NCBI GenBank assembly: GCA_002798175.1
Contig: NWQL01000002.1
Location: 126,799-190,798, forward strand
Source: Lysobacteraceae bacterium NML91-0213
GTDB lineage: Bacteria; Pseudomonadota; Gammaproteobacteria; Xanthomonadales; Xanthomonadaceae
Reading direction: 5' to 3'
DNA: 64,000 bases
How positions within the stretch are numbered: position 1 is the first letter of the stretch; every line of letters starts with the position of its first letter. The notes under the pieces are model-generated. The model made no database searches, was not told the origin of the DNA, and was given only the letters and a program-made list of their open reading frames with translations. Shown here in pieces: positions 30,911 to 41,267 of the stretch. A program made the position numbers and the translations under genes.

Positions 30911-32335
30911 TCATTCGCCGATGGGCACGTGGCTCATCGTGCCGTCGCGCGTGTCGAGCCGCAGTACCGCGTGGGCGTCGGTATCGGCGATCCACACCAC
31001 GCCGTCGGCCACCGCAAGCCCGGACGGGCCATGCAACGGCCGCGGCAATTCGAACGTCGCCAGTTCACCGCCCCCCAGGCGCAGCATGCGCAGCACGTCG
31101 TTGCCGCTGTCGGCGATCCACAGGCGCGGCGAGTCGGGGTCGAGTGCCAGCGCCTGCGGTTGCTGCAGGCGCGCATCCACGCGCTCGCCATCGGCGCGGC
31201 CGAATTCCCACACGCCCTGCCCCACCAGCGTCTGTACCTGGCGGGTGCGCACGTTGATGCTGCGGATCGCGGAACCGGCGGCGTCGGTGACGTACACCAC
31301 CTGCTGCACGGCGGTCAGTCCGACCGGTTCGGCAAACGCGGCCAGCTCGCCGATGCCATCGACGACGTCGAGCTCGCCGGAGCCGGCCAGCAGCGACAGT
31401 TCGCGCTGGCCAAGGTCCAGATCCCACACGCGGTTGTCGCCGGCACAGGCCACGTAGAGGTGCCCACCGGCCAGCGCCACCGCACGGGGCTGGTCGAGGA
31501 TCACCGCGCGTGGATCACCGACGACGCCCGGCTGTGCGGTGCCCGGCCGCCCGGCCCCGAGCACGGTGTCGACATCGCCGGTGCGCAGCTGGATGCGTCG
31601 CACCGCGTGGTTGCCGCTGTCGGCGATGTAGAGGGCGTCGCGCTCGATGGCGATGCCGTGCGGGCGGTTGAAGGCCGCCAGTTCCATCGGGCCATCGATG
31701 AAGCCCGGCCCGCCACTGCCGAACTGGCGCAGCACGCGACCGCCCTGGTCGCACTCGAGCACGCGGTGGTGGTTGCTGTCGGCGACATAGAGATAGCCGC
31801 CCGACAGTGCGATGCCCACCGGAAAGCGCAGCGGCAGGCCCGGCTCGCCGCCACGCCGCAGCTCGATCGGCCGCGTGTTGCGCGAACGCGGTACCAGCCC
31901 GGCGATCAGCTCGCTCACCCGCATGTCGAGTTCGCGGATCGGGCCCTCGCCGACGACGCGGTCGCGGATACGGCCGTCACCGTCGATCAGCACCACGGTC
32001 GGCCAGGCCTCGATACCGAACTGCTGCCAGGCCACCCAGTCGGCATCGTGCGCGACCGGGAACTCGAACTTCTGCCGGCGCAGCCGGCGGCCGGCGCGAC
32101 GCGCATCGCGTTCGTGCTCGAACTTGGGTACGTGCACGGCGATGACGTTGAGGCGCTCGCCGTGGCGCGCATGCAGGTGCGCGAGATCGTTGAGGCGCTG
32201 GGTGGACCACGCCGAGCCGGCGTTGATGAAGGCCAACGCACACACCTTGCCGCGCAGCTGCGCCATGCGCACCGGCTCGGTGGTGTTGAGCCAGTCGAGG
32301 CTGGCCGGAAACTCGGGGGCGGGCGTGTGATCCAT
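30911..32335 (-). CDS. Thioredoxin-fold/NHL-repeat protein (NHLRC2-like) lacking the active-site cysteines
   Basis: A 474-aa protein with an N-terminal thioredoxin-like domain (about 15-150) and a six-bladed NHL beta-propeller (about 170-470, repeated PxGIA and VADSNHHRVL-type blades). In NHLRC2-like proteins the thioredoxin part normally has a CCINC-type site. Here the matching stretch reads FINAGSAWS, with no cysteine, so redox activity is unlikely. No signal peptide is evident. The ATG at 32335 is the first that fits the fold. It lies between uvrC and the phosphatase gene, same strand. Confidence 0.85.
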   Translation of the reverse strand: MDHTPAPEFPASLDWLNTTEPVRMAQLRGKVCALAFINAGSAWSTQRLNDLAHLHARHGERLNVIAVHVPKFEHERDARRAGRRLRRQKFEFPVAHDADWVAWQQFGIEAWPTVVLIDGDGRIRDRVVGEGPIRELDMRVSELIAGLVPRSRNTRPIELRRGGEPGLPLRFPVGIALSGGYLYVADSNHHRVLECDQGGRVLRQFGSGGPGFIDGPMELAAFNRPHGIAIERDALYIADSGNHAVRRIQLRTGDVDTVLGAGRPGTAQPGVVGDPRAVILDQPRAVALAGGHLYVACAGDNRVWDLDLGQRELSLLAGSGELDVVDGIGELAAFAEPVGLTAVQQVVYVTDAAGSAIRSINVRTRQVQTLVGQGVWEFGRADGERVDARLQQPQALALDPDSPRLWIADSGNDVLRMLRLGGGELATFELPRPLHGPSGLAVADGVVWIADTDAHAVLRLDTRDGTMSHVPIGE

Positions 32336-32363
32336 GGGCCGTCCGGAAGCCGCAATCGCGGGA

Positions 32364-32858
32364 TTATGCGTCAAAGCCGTGACGGGAGGCCTGCAACCTG
32401 CGCACCGCGCCACGGGCGGCCGTCTCGACCACCTGCCACACGTCCTCGAAGTGGTCGTCGCCACCGGTATAGGGATCGGGGATGGCGCCATCTCCGCTCA
32501 TCACCCCGGCCCAGTCGGTGAGCAGGGCGATGCCGGCGGTCGCATTGGCCGGCCTGCGCGCGCGGACGTCGGCAAGGTTCTGCAGGTCGGCGCACAGCAG
32601 CCAGTCGAAGCCGGTGTAGTCGGCCGCGGCCAGCTGGCGCGCGCGCAGTCCGGCAAGGTCGACGCCATGGCGCGCGGCCGTGGCGACCGCACGCGGATCG
32701 GGGGGATTGCCGACGTGCCAGTCGCCGGTGCCGGCGGAGTCCACCTCGACGTGGTGCAGCCCGGCTTCGGCCAGCCGGCGCCGCAACGCGCCCTCGGCCA
32801 TCGGCGAGCGGCAGATGTTGCCCAGGCAGACGACCAGCAGGCGCACCGGCTCAGGCAT
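32364..32858 (-). CDS. Low-molecular-weight protein-tyrosine phosphatase
   Basis: A 164-aa LMW-PTPase. The P-loop [14 protein letters not shown] holds the nucleophile Cys11 and Arg17. The general acid is in IPDPYTGG near the C-terminus. It overlaps the kdsB 3' end by 8 nt, and a phosphatase next to kdsB is also seen in Pseudomonas. In polysaccharide systems such enzymes act on tyrosine kinases of export machinery; the target here is unknown. Confidence 0.93.
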   Translation of the reverse strand: MPEPVRLLVVCLGNICRSPMAEGALRRRLAEAGLHHVEVDSAGTGDWHVGNPPDPRAVATAARHGVDLAGLRARQLAAADYTGFDWLLCADLQNLADVRARRPANATAGIALLTDWAGVMSGDGAIPDPYTGGDDHFEDVWQVVETAARGAVRRLQASRHGFDA

Positions 32859-33624
32859 CGGGACGCTCCCGGAGGTGCGCTTCGGCACGCGCCAGGTCCC
32901 CGGGGGTGTCGATGCCGGGCGGGAACGGCGACGACGCCAGGCCCACCGCGATGCGATGCCCGTTTTCGAGCACGCGCAGCTGCTCGAGTGCCTCCACGCG
33001 TTCCAGTGGCGCCGGCGGCATCGCCGCGAACGCGCGCAGGAAGCCGGCGCGATAGCCGTAGATGCCGATGTGGCGCAGCCAGTGGTGGCCGGCCGGCAGC
33101 CGGTCGCGCGCCTGCGCAAAGGCATCGCGCGGCCACGGCACCGGCGCGCGGCTGAAGTACAGCGCATCGCCGTTGGCGGCGCGCACCAGCTTGACCGCGT
33201 TGGGATCGAACAGCGTGCCGGCATCCTCCACCGGGGTGGCCAGCGTGCTCATCGGCGCACCGCTCGATGCGACCAGCGACGCCACCGCGCGGATGCCGTC
33301 GGCCGGCGCGAACGGCTCGTCGCCCTGCAGGTTGACCACGATGGCGTCGTCGCTCCAGCCGGCCATGTCCGCGCACTCGGCGAGGCGGTCGGTCCCCGAG
33401 GCATGGTCGGCGCGGGTCATCGCGACGCGGACCGGGGTGGCGGCGAGTGCGGCGGCGATGCGCTGATCGTCGGTGGCAACCCACACGTCACGGGCGCCGG
33501 CAGCGAGCGCGCGCCGGGCCACGTGCAGGATCAGGGGCTCACCCCCCAGCAGTTGCAACGGCTTGCCCGGCAGGCGGGTGGATGCGTGGCGGGCCGGGAT
33601 GGCCACGACGAAGTCGGGAATCAT
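32851..33624 (-). CDS. kdsB: 3-deoxy-manno-octulosonate cytidylyltransferase
   Basis: KdsB (257 aa) makes CMP-KDO for the lipopolysaccharide inner core. The N-terminal nucleotide-binding signature [17 protein letters not shown] and the later [10 protein letters not shown] are diagnostic. It follows lpxK by 30 nt. The small YcaR gene that separates them in E. coli is absent. Confidence 0.97.
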   Translation of the reverse strand: MIPDFVVAIPARHASTRLPGKPLQLLGGEPLILHVARRALAAGARDVWVATDDQRIAAALAATPVRVAMTRADHASGTDRLAECADMAGWSDDAIVVNLQGDEPFAPADGIRAVASLVASSGAPMSTLATPVEDAGTLFDPNAVKLVRAANGDALYFSRAPVPWPRDAFAQARDRLPAGHHWLRHIGIYGYRAGFLRAFAAMPPAPLERVEALEQLRVLENGHRIAVGLASSPFPPGIDTPGDLARAEAHLRERPDA

Positions 33625-33654
33625 CCGGCGATGATGCCATGCGTGGCGCGCGGC

Positions 33655-34683
33655 TCAGCCCGTGCCGGTACGCAGCGAACGCAGGCGGTCGAGCAGCGCG
33701 ACCCAGAACGCCTCCGGCAGCCGGGCATCCACCGGCACGCTGTAGTGGCGCTCGCCGGCCAGTGCCGCGCACTTCACCGCATCCTTCTCGGTCATCAGGA
33801 CCGGCAGGTCGCTGCCGAACTGCAGGTCTTCCGCGCGATAGCGGTGATGGTCGGGGAAGGCGTGCGGCACCACGCCGATCCCGCGCGCGCGCAGGCCGGC
33901 GAAGAAACGCTCGGGGTCGCCGATGCCCGCGACCGCGTGCACGCGCTTGCCCACGAAGGCGTCGAGCGACAGGGGGCGACCGCCCAGCAGCGGCAGCGCC
34001 CGGACCGACTGCAGGCGCATCGGCCATTCGCCGAAGCCGGTGGCTCCGGTTTCGGCCTCGCCAGGTACCGCGGTGCCGCCGTTGACCACCCGGAAGGCGA
34101 CACCGGACGCGCGCGTCGCGGGCTCGCGCAGCGGCCCGGCGGGGATCAGCAGGCCGTTGCCATAGCGACGGCGCCCATCGATCACCTCGATCTCGAGATC
34201 ACGACGCAGCCGGTAGTGCTGCAGGCCGTCGTCGCAGACCACCACGTCGCAACCGGCGGCCACCAGTGCCCGCGCGGCGGCGGCGCGGTCGCGATCCACC
34301 CGCACCCGCACGCCGGTGCGCCGGGCGACCAGCAGCGGTTCATCACCGGCCAGCGCAACCGGCGTGTCCGCGGTCACCCACAACGCATCGTCGCCCTGAT
34401 CGCGCCCATAGCCGCGACTGGCCACGCCGGGGGTCCAGCCGGCATCGCGCAGACGCTCGACCAGGGCGATCGCCAGCGGCGTCTTCCCGCTGCCACCGGC
34501 GATGAGGTTGCCGATGACGATGACCGGCGCATCCGCGCCGATGCGACGGCGCAGGCCGCGCGCGTACAGTCCGCGCCGCACGGCCACGGCGCTGCCGTAC
34601 ACGCCCGCGAGCACGCGCGACCACAGCGGCGGCGCGGCGCCCTCGTACCACCAGCGCGGGGGATTCCGGGTACGGCCGCTCAT
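33655..34683 (-). CDS. lpxK: Tetraacyldisaccharide 4'-kinase
   Basis: LpxK (342 aa) phosphorylates the lipid A precursor at the 4' position on the inner membrane. It has the N-terminal PPRWWYEG start, a membrane-associated region and the P-loop [13 protein letters not shown] (about residues 57-69), then [12 protein letters not shown]. It overlaps msbA by 4 nt, an arrangement typical of lipid A operons. Confidence 0.97.
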   Translation of the reverse strand: MSGRTRNPPRWWYEGAAPPLWSRVLAGVYGSAVAVRRGLYARGLRRRIGADAPVIVIGNLIAGGSGKTPLAIALVERLRDAGWTPGVASRGYGRDQGDDALWVTADTPVALAGDEPLLVARRTGVRVRVDRDRAAAARALVAAGCDVVVCDDGLQHYRLRRDLEIEVIDGRRRYGNGLLIPAGPLREPATRASGVAFRVVNGGTAVPGEAETGATGFGEWPMRLQSVRALPLLGGRPLSLDAFVGKRVHAVAGIGDPERFFAGLRARGIGVVPHAFPDHHRYRAEDLQFGSDLPVLMTEKDAVKCAALAGERHYSVPVDARLPEAFWVALLDRLRSLRTGTG

Positions 34684-36440
34684 GCGTCGCCGTCGCGGAA
34701 CTGCATCCGGTGCAGGTGCGCGTACAGGCCGCCCTGTGCCAGCAGTTCGGCATGGGTGCCCTGCTCCACCAGCCGCCCGTGGTCGAGCACCAGCACCTGG
34801 TCGGCATGCTCGATGGTCGACAGGCGATGGGCGATGACCAGCGTGGTACGGTCGGGCATCAGCCGGTCCAGCGCGTCCTGCACCAGTCGTTCGGACTCGG
34901 TATCGAGCGCGGCCGTGGCCTCGTCGAGGATCAGGATGGGTGCGTCGCGCAGGATCGCGCGGGCGATCGCCAGGCGCTGGCGCTGCCCGCCCGACAGCCG
35001 CGAACCGTTCTCGCCGATCGCGGTTTCCATCTTCTGCGGCAGGCGTTCGATGAACTCCCAGGCGTTGGCGCTCTCCGCCGCTGCGCGCAGGGCCTCGGGC
35101 GAGGCGTCGGCGGCGTAGGCGATATTGGCGGCGACCGAGTCATCGAACAGCATCACCCGCTGCCCCACCAGGGCGATCTGCCGCCGCAGGTCGGCCAGCC
35201 GGTAGTCGTCGAGTGGCACGCCATCGAGGGTGATGCGCCCGCTGGTGGGCTCGTAGAAACGCGGTACCAGCCGCACCAGGCTGGTCTTGCCGCTGCCCGA
35301 GCGGCCGACGATGGCGGTGACCGTGCCCGGCCGCGCGGTGAAGCTGATGTCCTCGAGCGCAACGTGCCCGGCATCGCGCTCGTAGCGCAGGCCGACGTGC
35401 TCGAAGCGCAGCTCGCCGCGTGCGCGATCGAGCGTGCGCGCGCCCACATCGCGTTCCTCGTCGGCATCGAGGATGGCGAAGATCCGCTCGGCCGCCGCCA
35501 CGCCCCGGCCGATCACGCTCTGCACGTTGGTGATGCGGCGCAGCGACGGGATGATGCCCATCATCGCGGTCATCAGCTGCACGAATTCGCCGGGGCTGAG
35601 CGCCTGTTCCAGCGCCTCGCGGGTGGCCACCCAGATGATCGCCGCCAGCGCGCACGCGGCGAAGATCTGCACCAGCGCCGAAGCGATGGCGCGGGTGGTC
35701 TCCACCTTCATGTTGAGCCGCAGCACGCGGTTGGTCAGCGTGGAATAGCGGTCCTGTTCGAAGCGCTGCGCGCCGTAGACCTTGACGTCCTGCTGCGCGG
35801 CCAGCGACTGCTCGGCGGTCTGCGCAAGATCGCCCATGCCGGTCTGGATCCCGGAGCTGATGCGCCGGTAGCGTCGCCCGACCACCCACACCAGCACGCC
35901 GATCAGCGGCACCACGACGATCATCGCCATGGTCACCTTGACGCTGGTCCACAGCATCAGGCCGAGCAGGAAGATGATGGTCAGGCCGTCGGCCACCAGC
36001 ACCTTCAGCGCGTCGGTGCTGGCCTGCGCGACCTGTTCGGTATCGAAGTTCAGCCGGCTGACCATGGCCGGCACGGCTTCGTCGTCGAAGCGTGCACTGG
36101 GCAGGCGCAGGTACTTGCCCAGTACCAGCTCGCGCATGTCGCGCACCACGCTGCGGCCGGTGCGCGCCATGCCGTAGTCGGAGGCGAACGTGGCCACGCC
36201 ACGCATCAGGAACAGGCCCACGATGGCCAGCGGCAGCCAGACCGCGGCCCACGGCTGCGGATCGACGAAGCCATCGTCGGTCAGCGGGCCCATCAGGTAG
36301 ACGAAGGCGCCCCCGGCGATGGCCTCGATGACCATGCCGATCATCGCCACCAGCAGCAGCGGCCAGTAACGCGCGGCGTGTCCCAGCAGGCGCCGGTAGA
36401 TCGGCCACGCCGCCGGCGGCTTGGATTGCTCTGCAGTCAT
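34680..36440 (-). CDS. msbA: Lipid A flippase MsbA (ABC transporter)
   Basis: MsbA (586 aa; E. coli 582) flips core-lipid A across the inner membrane. Six membrane helices are followed by the ATPase domain with Walker [10 protein letters not shown], signature [12 protein letters not shown] and Walker [14 protein letters not shown] at 36440 is chosen; an upstream frame to 36485 would overlap exbD. It lies between exbD and lpxK. Confidence 0.96.
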   Translation of the reverse strand: MTAEQSKPPAAWPIYRRLLGHAARYWPLLLVAMIGMVIEAIAGGAFVYLMGPLTDDGFVDPQPWAAVWLPLAIVGLFLMRGVATFASDYGMARTGRSVVRDMRELVLGKYLRLPSARFDDEAVPAMVSRLNFDTEQVAQASTDALKVLVADGLTIIFLLGLMLWTSVKVTMAMIVVVPLIGVLVWVVGRRYRRISSGIQTGMGDLAQTAEQSLAAQQDVKVYGAQRFEQDRYSTLTNRVLRLNMKVETTRAIASALVQIFAACALAAIIWVATREALEQALSPGEFVQLMTAMMGIIPSLRRITNVQSVIGRGVAAAERIFAILDADEERDVGARTLDRARGELRFEHVGLRYERDAGHVALEDISFTARPGTVTAIVGRSGSGKTSLVRLVPRFYEPTSGRITLDGVPLDDYRLADLRRQIALVGQRVMLFDDSVAANIAYAADASPEALRAAAESANAWEFIERLPQKMETAIGENGSRLSGGQRQRLAIARAILRDAPILILDEATAALDTESERLVQDALDRLMPDRTTLVIAHRLSTIEHADQVLVLDHGRLVEQGTHAELLAQGGLYAHLHRMQFRDGDA

Positions 36441-36450
36441 CGGTTCATGC

Positions 36451-36879
36451 TCAACGCGTGCCGGGCGCGTCCGGCGCGGTGGCAATGGAAATCTGTCGGA
36501 AGCCGAGCTGGCCCAGCGCGTCCATCGCGGTCACCACGGCCTGGTGCGGGGTGCGCGCGTCGGCGCGCAGCAGCACGGGGCGCTGGCGGTCATCGCCGGC
36601 GACTTCGGTGATCGTGCGCTTGAGCGATTCGACGTCGGTGCGCAGCGCCTCGCGGTCATCGATGAAATAGCGGCCATCGGCGTTGACCAGCACGCTCAGC
36701 GACTGCGTCTGCGCCTGGGTGTCGTCGGCGTTGGCGCGCGGCAGTTCGAGTTTCATCACCGAGCGCGCGTCGAAGGTGGTGGTGATCACGAAGAAGATGA
36801 TCAGCACCAGGATCACGTCGATCAGCGGCACCAGGTTCAGCTCGGGCTCGTCGCGGGCGCGACGGTCGCGGATGCGCAT
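36451..36879 (-). CDS. exbD: ExbD/TolR-type biopolymer transport protein
   Basis: A 142-aa ExbD/TolR family protein with a short cytoplasmic start, one membrane helix (LVPLIDVILVLIIFFVITT) carrying the proton-conducting Asp, and a periplasmic domain. It pairs with the ExbB protein upstream (3-nt gap). ExbB-ExbD next to comEC and lpxK occurs in Pseudomonas too, but the energised partner is unknown. Confidence 0.9.
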   Translation of the reverse strand: MRIRDRRARDEPELNLVPLIDVILVLIIFFVITTTFDARSVMKLELPRANADDTQAQTQSLSVLVNADGRYFIDDREALRTDVESLKRTITEVAGDDRQRPVLLRADARTPHQAVVTAMDALGQLGFRQISIATAPDAPGTR

Positions 36880-36882
36880 GGC

Positions 36883-37557
36883 TCAGCCCTGCACGGCCAG
36901 CGCGGGGTCGCCCGCTGCGGGTGCCACCGTCGCACCGGCGGCCGCGGGGCGGCGGCTGCGCGGGTCGAGGGTGTCCATCAGGCGGATCGCCTCGCTCTCC
37001 ATCTCCACGATGTACCCGTCGATGCGCGCGCGGAAATGACGATGGAACATCAGCGCCGGGATCGCCACGATCATGCCGGCCGCGGCGCAGACCAGTGCCT
37101 TGCCGATGCCCCCGGCCAGCTGGTTGACGTCGCCGACGCCGTGGTCCATCACCCCCATGAACATCTGGATCATGCCGACCACGGTGCCGAACAGGCCCAG
37201 CAGCGGACCGGCGGCGGCGATCGTCCCCAGCGCATTGAGATAGCGCTCCATGCGGTGGACCAGATGGCGGCCGACGTCCTCGATGCGCTCGCGGATCTCC
37301 TCGCGGCTGCGGTTGCGCACGTCGAGCGCGGCCGCGAGCAGTGCGCCCAGCGGCGAGGTCTGGCGCAACGATTCGATATGGCTGGCGTCCAGCCGCCCGC
37401 GCGCGGCCCAGGCGCGGACCTCGTCGCCCAGGCCCGGCGGCAGTACCGCCTTGCGGCGCAGGGCCCAGCAACGCTCGACCACGATCGCCAGCGCCACCGC
37501 CGACAGCAGCAACAGCGGAATCATCGGCCAGCCGCCGGCCTTGACCAGTTCAAGCAC
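36883..37557 (-). CDS. exbB: ExbB/TolQ/MotA-type proton channel protein
   Basis: A 224-aa three-helix channel protein. An N-terminal helix (WPMIPLLLLSAVALAIVVE), then a cytoplasmic loop, then two helices, LGTIAAAGPLLGLFGTVVGMI being the family signature. GTG at 37557 is preferred: GGGGAA stands before it, and the longer frame to 37800 adds an unlikely Arg/Pro-rich leader. It is the first gene of exbB-exbD-msbA-lpxK. Confidence 0.9.
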   Translation of the reverse strand: MLELVKAGGWPMIPLLLLSAVALAIVVERCWALRRKAVLPPGLGDEVRAWAARGRLDASHIESLRQTSPLGALLAAALDVRNRSREEIRERIEDVGRHLVHRMERYLNALGTIAAAGPLLGLFGTVVGMIQMFMGVMDHGVGDVNQLAGGIGKALVCAAAGMIVAIPALMFHRHFRARIDGYIVEMESEAIRLMDTLDPRSRRPAAAGATVAPAAGDPALAVQG

Positions 37558-37680
37558 GTTGTATTCCCCGGGCCGCAGCGGCCGTCCACGAAAACCGGGC
37601 GCTAGGATAACGTAGCCACCGCGGGGCGCAGCGCGGCGCGCCCGGATGGCACCGGCCGGCGGCCCGACCGCGCACCGCGC

Positions 37681-37696
37681 GTCCCGCCGACGGGAC
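37681..37696 (-). other. Short hairpin in the comEC-exbB spacer
   Basis: GTCCCG, CCGA, CGGGAC is a 6-bp perfect stem 34 nt past the comEC stop, without a T tract. It may separate comEC from the exbB operon. The rest of this 172-nt spacer shows nothing else I can support. Confidence 0.35.
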
Positions 37697-37729
37697 GGCG
37701 CATCGAAAGGCGACGAACACCGGCCCCGC

Positions 37730-40072
37730 CTACCCGTCGCCTGCCCGGGCCTGACGGCGGGCTGCGTCCCACAGCCGGGGATGGCTGGTGCGGCGTTCAC
37801 TCACCGAGACGCCACCAGCGTCCAGGCGGACCCGCAGCGCCCCGGCCGCCGCGGTGTCATGCACGCGCGCACCTGCGGCCTCCCAGCGCCCGACCGCCTC
37901 GGCCTGCGGATGCCCGAAACGGTTGCCGTGGCCGGTCGACACCAGCGCATGCCCGGCGCCGGTCGCATCGACGAACAGCGGGTCGGAGGATTTTCCGCTG
38001 CCGTGATGGGCGACCAGGACCACGTCGGCCCGGATTCCGCCTGGGCCCGCCCGCACCAGCTCGCGCTCGACCACCGCGCCGATATCGCCGGCCAGCAGCA
38101 CCGACCCGTGCGCGGTGTCGATCCGCAGCACGCAGCTGGCCTCGTTGCGGAAGTCGGGAAAATGCAGCGGCGGATGCAGGAAGCGGAAGCCGACGCCATC
38201 CGCCGCCCAGCTGGAGCCCGCCAGGCAGGGCACCGCGCCCTCGATCGCGGCGTGCTGCGGCGCGAACAAGGGCGCTGCCGGGAACCTGCGCAGCACCGCC
38301 GCCAGTCCACCGGCGTGGTCCAGATCGGCATGACTGGCGACCAGCGCATGCAGCTGCCGCACACCCAGCGCATGCAGGGCCGGCAGCACCACGCGCTCGC
38401 CGGCGTCGTAGCCATCGGGCACCGCCGGCCCCATGTCGTACAGCAGCGCGTGCTGGCGCGTGCGCACCAGCACCGACAGGCCCTGGCCGACGTCGAGCAC
38501 GGTGAGCTCCGCGGCGCCGTGCCCGGGCAACTGGCGGTCCGGCCACAGCAGCGGCAGCCACAGCAACAGCGCGAGCCCCTTCCCGGGCACGCCGCGCGGC
38601 AGCAGCAGCCAGAACGCCGCCAGCACCGCCAGCGGCAGCGCGAACCAGCGCGACTCCGGCAACCACCACAGCGAGACATCGCTGGCCGCCAGCCGCTCGA
38701 ACAGCGGCCAGGCCAGATCGAAGCACCACGCGGCCAGGCGCCAGGCGCCGGAGCCCCACCCGGCGTGCGCTGCTTCAAGCGCGGTGCCGATCAGGGACAA
38801 GGGCACCACCACCAGGCTCCACCATGGGATGGCGACCAGGTTGGCGACCGGCCCGGCCAGCGATGCCTGCCCGAACAGGATCACCGTCAACGGCAACAGC
38901 CCGAGCGTGGCCACCCATTGCGCGCGCAGGAAGCTGACCAGCACCGGCTTGCCCTGCGCATCCGGCAGGCACCACACCAGCCAGGCCACGCCGGCGAAGC
39001 TGAGCCAGAAGCCCGCGGTGAGCAGCGACAACGGATCGACCAGCACCACCGCGATACCGGCCAGTGCGAGCGCATCGGCCACGCCCAGCGGGCGCCGCCA
39101 CAGCCGCGCGGCCATCGCCACCGCGATCATCAGCACCGTACGCACCGTGGGAAGCGCCCAGCCGGCGACCGCGGCGTAGAACACTGCCGCGGCGAACGCC
39201 GCCAGCACCGCGGCATGCGGCCGCGGCAGCACCCGCCCCAGTGCCGGCCACAACCGCCACACCCCGCCGGCCAGCAGTGCGAAGAAACCCGCCACGAGGC
39301 CGACATGGAACCCGGATATCGCGATCAGATGGGTGAGGCCGGTGGCGCGCAGCGTCTCCCAGTCGACCTCGTCGAGCCCACGCGTATCGCCCAGCGCCAG
39401 CGCACGCACGTAACGCGACGACGCACTGGCTACGGCGGCCTCGATCCTCTGCGCGACCTGCTCGCGCCAGTGGTCGATGCCCTGCCCCGCGCGCAGCTGC
39501 GCCACCGGCTCGCGATCACGGAGGTAGCCCACGGCGCTGATGCGACGCGCGAAGGCGTGTTTCTCGCTGTCGTACCAGCCCGGGTTGCGCAGCCCGCGTG
39601 GCGCCCGCAGGCGGGCGGTGAACGTCCAGCGGCTGCCGGCTTCCAGCGCATGCCGGCCACTGGATGTGCCGTCGCGGCCGTCGTACCAGGCCAGCCGCAG
39701 CAGGCGGCCCTGCAGCGCAACGGGAATCGCGTGATTACGATCGACGCGAAACTGGAAGCGGGTGCGGTCGACATCGTGCTCGGGCAGCCCGACCACGCGT
39801 CCGGACAACGGTACGTCGGCGCGTTCCATGGCGGGCGGCAGCTGCACGGCAAGGGCGAACACGGCATGCATCCCGGCCAGCGCCGCACCCATGACCAATG
39901 CACCGGGCACCCGCCATGTGCCGCCACGCCACCAGCCGGTGGCGCCGCCCAGACCCGCAACGCACCACCAGGGCCATGCAGGCACGGCGGGCAGCAGCAG
40001 CGCGCACATGGCGCCCGCTACCAGCGCGACGGCCACCGCCGTCCCGAACGGGCGCACATCCCTGGCGCTCAT
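37730..40072 (-). CDS. comEC: DNA internalisation channel ComEC/Rec2
   Basis: A 780-aa competence protein. An N-terminal hydrophobic region and DUF4131-like domain lead to the Competence domain of many membrane helices (about 210-500; [17 protein letters not shown] is the signature). A C-terminal metallo-beta-lactamase domain follows (about 520-770; [12 protein letters not shown] and [13 protein letters not shown]). ComEC passes single-stranded DNA into the cytoplasm during transformation. Its ATG overlaps the stop of the integron integrase by 4 nt (ATGA), so the two are probably translationally coupled. It is upstream of exbB-exbD-msbA-lpxK. Confidence 0.94.
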   Translation of the reverse strand: MSARDVRPFGTAVAVALVAGAMCALLLPAVPAWPWWCVAGLGGATGWWRGGTWRVPGALVMGAALAGMHAVFALAVQLPPAMERADVPLSGRVVGLPEHDVDRTRFQFRVDRNHAIPVALQGRLLRLAWYDGRDGTSSGRHALEAGSRWTFTARLRAPRGLRNPGWYDSEKHAFARRISAVGYLRDREPVAQLRAGQGIDHWREQVAQRIEAAVASASSRYVRALALGDTRGLDEVDWETLRATGLTHLIAISGFHVGLVAGFFALLAGGVWRLWPALGRVLPRPHAAVLAAFAAAVFYAAVAGWALPTVRTVLMIAVAMAARLWRRPLGVADALALAGIAVVLVDPLSLLTAGFWLSFAGVAWLVWCLPDAQGKPVLVSFLRAQWVATLGLLPLTVILFGQASLAGPVANLVAIPWWSLVVVPLSLIGTALEAAHAGWGSGAWRLAAWCFDLAWPLFERLAASDVSLWWLPESRWFALPLAVLAAFWLLLPRGVPGKGLALLLWLPLLWPDRQLPGHGAAELTVLDVGQGLSVLVRTRQHALLYDMGPAVPDGYDAGERVVLPALHALGVRQLHALVASHADLDHAGGLAAVLRRFPAAPLFAPQHAAIEGAVPCLAGSSWAADGVGFRFLHPPLHFPDFRNEASCVLRIDTAHGSVLLAGDIGAVVERELVRAGPGGIRADVVLVAHHGSGKSSDPLFVDATGAGHALVSTGHGNRFGHPQAEAVGRWEAAGARVHDTAAAGALRVRLDAGGVSVSERRTSHPRLWDAARRQARAGDG

Positions 40073-41100
40073 GCCGGCACCATGCCATCCAGAGGACTGC
40101 GCACCCCGCGACCTCCGCGGTTGAGGACATGCGTGTAGATCTGCGTCGTGGATATGTCCTTGTGCCCCAGCAGCTCCTGGATCGTGCGCAGGTCGTAACC
40201 GGCCTCCAGCAGATGGGTCGCAAACGAGTGCCGCAGCGTGTGGCAGGTGGCGGGCTTCACCAGCCCCGCGCCGTGGGCGGCCAGCCTGAAAGCACGTTGC
40301 AGCCCTTTCTCGTCGCGGTGATGGCGCCGGGTGATGCCGCTACGCGGATCGATACTGCGTGTTGCCGAGGGAAACACATATTGCCAGCCGGGCTCTCGGG
40401 CGGCGTTTGGAAACTTGGCGCCCAGCGCCGCGGGCAGCCAGACCGCGCCGAAACCTGCATCAAGATCACGCCGATGGATCCGCCGCACTTCCTCCAACTG
40501 CGCCTGCATCGGCGGGGACAATGCCTGCGGCAGCATCGTGCGGCGGTCCCGCCCGCCCTTGCCACCGCGTATGGTCAGCTCGCCCCGGGGGAAATCGATG
40601 TCCTTGACGCGCAGGCGCACGCACTCCATCAGCCGCAGACCGCTGCCGTACAGCAGCGACGCCATCAGCCAGTGCACACCCGACATTTCACCGAGCACGG
40701 CGGCGCATTCCTCGCGCGACAGCACCACCGGCAACCGGCGCGGCTTCTTCGCGCGGCGGATGTCCTCCATCCACGGCAGGTCCTGCCCGAGCACCTCCCG
40801 GTACAGAAACAGCAGCGCGGCCAACGCCTGGTTCTGGGTGGACGGTGCGACATTGTCGCGGACCGCCAGCGTGGTCAGAAATGCCTCCACCTCGCGCCCG
40901 CCGAGTTCCCGGGGATGCCGCCTGCGGTTCGCGCGAATGAACCGCACAGCCCAGCCGACGTACGCATCCTCCGTGCGGCGGGCAAGGCCGAGCCGCCGTA
41001 TCCGCCCCCGCATCTGCTCGATCAATCCACCCGGCCTGCCCTCGCCGACCCGGCCCCCATTACTCGTTGTTCCCCGCTCATCGGGGTGGTAGCGTCCCAT
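40069..41100 (-). CDS. intI: Integron integrase IntI
   Basis: A 343-aa tyrosine recombinase of the integron type. It has the IntI-specific insert [18 protein letters not shown] (about 229-245), absent from XerC/D, which binds the extrahelical bases of folded attC. Catalytic residues are present: Arg156 (YGSGLRLME), Lys181, His287 and Arg290 (CHTLRHS), His313 (LLGHKD) and Tyr322 ([10 protein letters not shown]). No frameshift or truncation is seen, so it looks functional. ATG at 41100 is preferred to 41193. It is transcribed away from the cassettes, toward comEC, with an ATGA overlap. No convincing LexA site was found upstream. Confidence 0.95.
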   Translation of the reverse strand: MGRYHPDERGTTSNGGRVGEGRPGGLIEQMRGRIRRLGLARRTEDAYVGWAVRFIRANRRRHPRELGGREVEAFLTTLAVRDNVAPSTQNQALAALLFLYREVLGQDLPWMEDIRRAKKPRRLPVVLSREECAAVLGEMSGVHWLMASLLYGSGLRLMECVRLRVKDIDFPRGELTIRGGKGGRDRRTMLPQALSPPMQAQLEEVRRIHRRDLDAGFGAVWLPAALGAKFPNAAREPGWQYVFPSATRSIDPRSGITRRHHRDEKGLQRAFRLAAHGAGLVKPATCHTLRHSFATHLLEAGYDLRTIQELLGHKDISTTQIYTHVLNRGGRGVRSPLDGMVPA

Positions 41101-41129
41101 CGACCTTCCCTGGTCAGGCGTCCAGCCAA

Positions 41130-41152
41130 GGTTAGGCACAAGGATTAGGCAC
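41130..41152 (+). repeat. Direct repeat GGTTAGGCACAA / GGATTAGGCACC in the attI region
   Basis: Two copies of an attI-core-like motif, (G/A)TTAGGCAC, sit 13 bp apart about 110-130 bp before the recombination core. They look like accessory integrase-binding repeats, or traces of older core sites. Confidence 0.5.
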
Positions 41153-41227
41153 CCGCATCCGCTACAAGCCGTTGCTGGCTGTAGGAAAAACACGGATGCG
41201 AAACGGGGAAGATGACGCGTTACACGA

Positions 41228-41242
41228 CGGGGTTACACCCCG
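41228..41242. other. Small hairpin in the attI region
   Basis: CGGGG, TTACA, CCCCG forms a 5-bp stem 19 bp before the attI core. Its role is unknown; it could affect transcription or integrase access. Confidence 0.35.
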
Positions 41243-41260
41243 ATGTGACTTCGAATAGGT

Positions 41261-41267
41261 GTTAGGC
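41261..41267 (+). other. attI: attI core site (GTTAGGC)
   Basis: GTTAGGC fits the GTTRRRY crossover box. The first cassette begins at the TT (41262). Its own distal R'' box (GCCTAAC, 41628-41634) is the reverse complement of this core, confirming the boundary. Confidence 0.85.

Noticed and set aside
28795..31257. An 820-codon open frame antisense to uvrC
   Set aside because: Shadow of uvrC, which is certain.
41101..41260. A LexA box or cassette promoter near intI
   Set aside because: I looked on both strands and saw no convincing -35/-10 pair or SOS box; weak matches were not reported.
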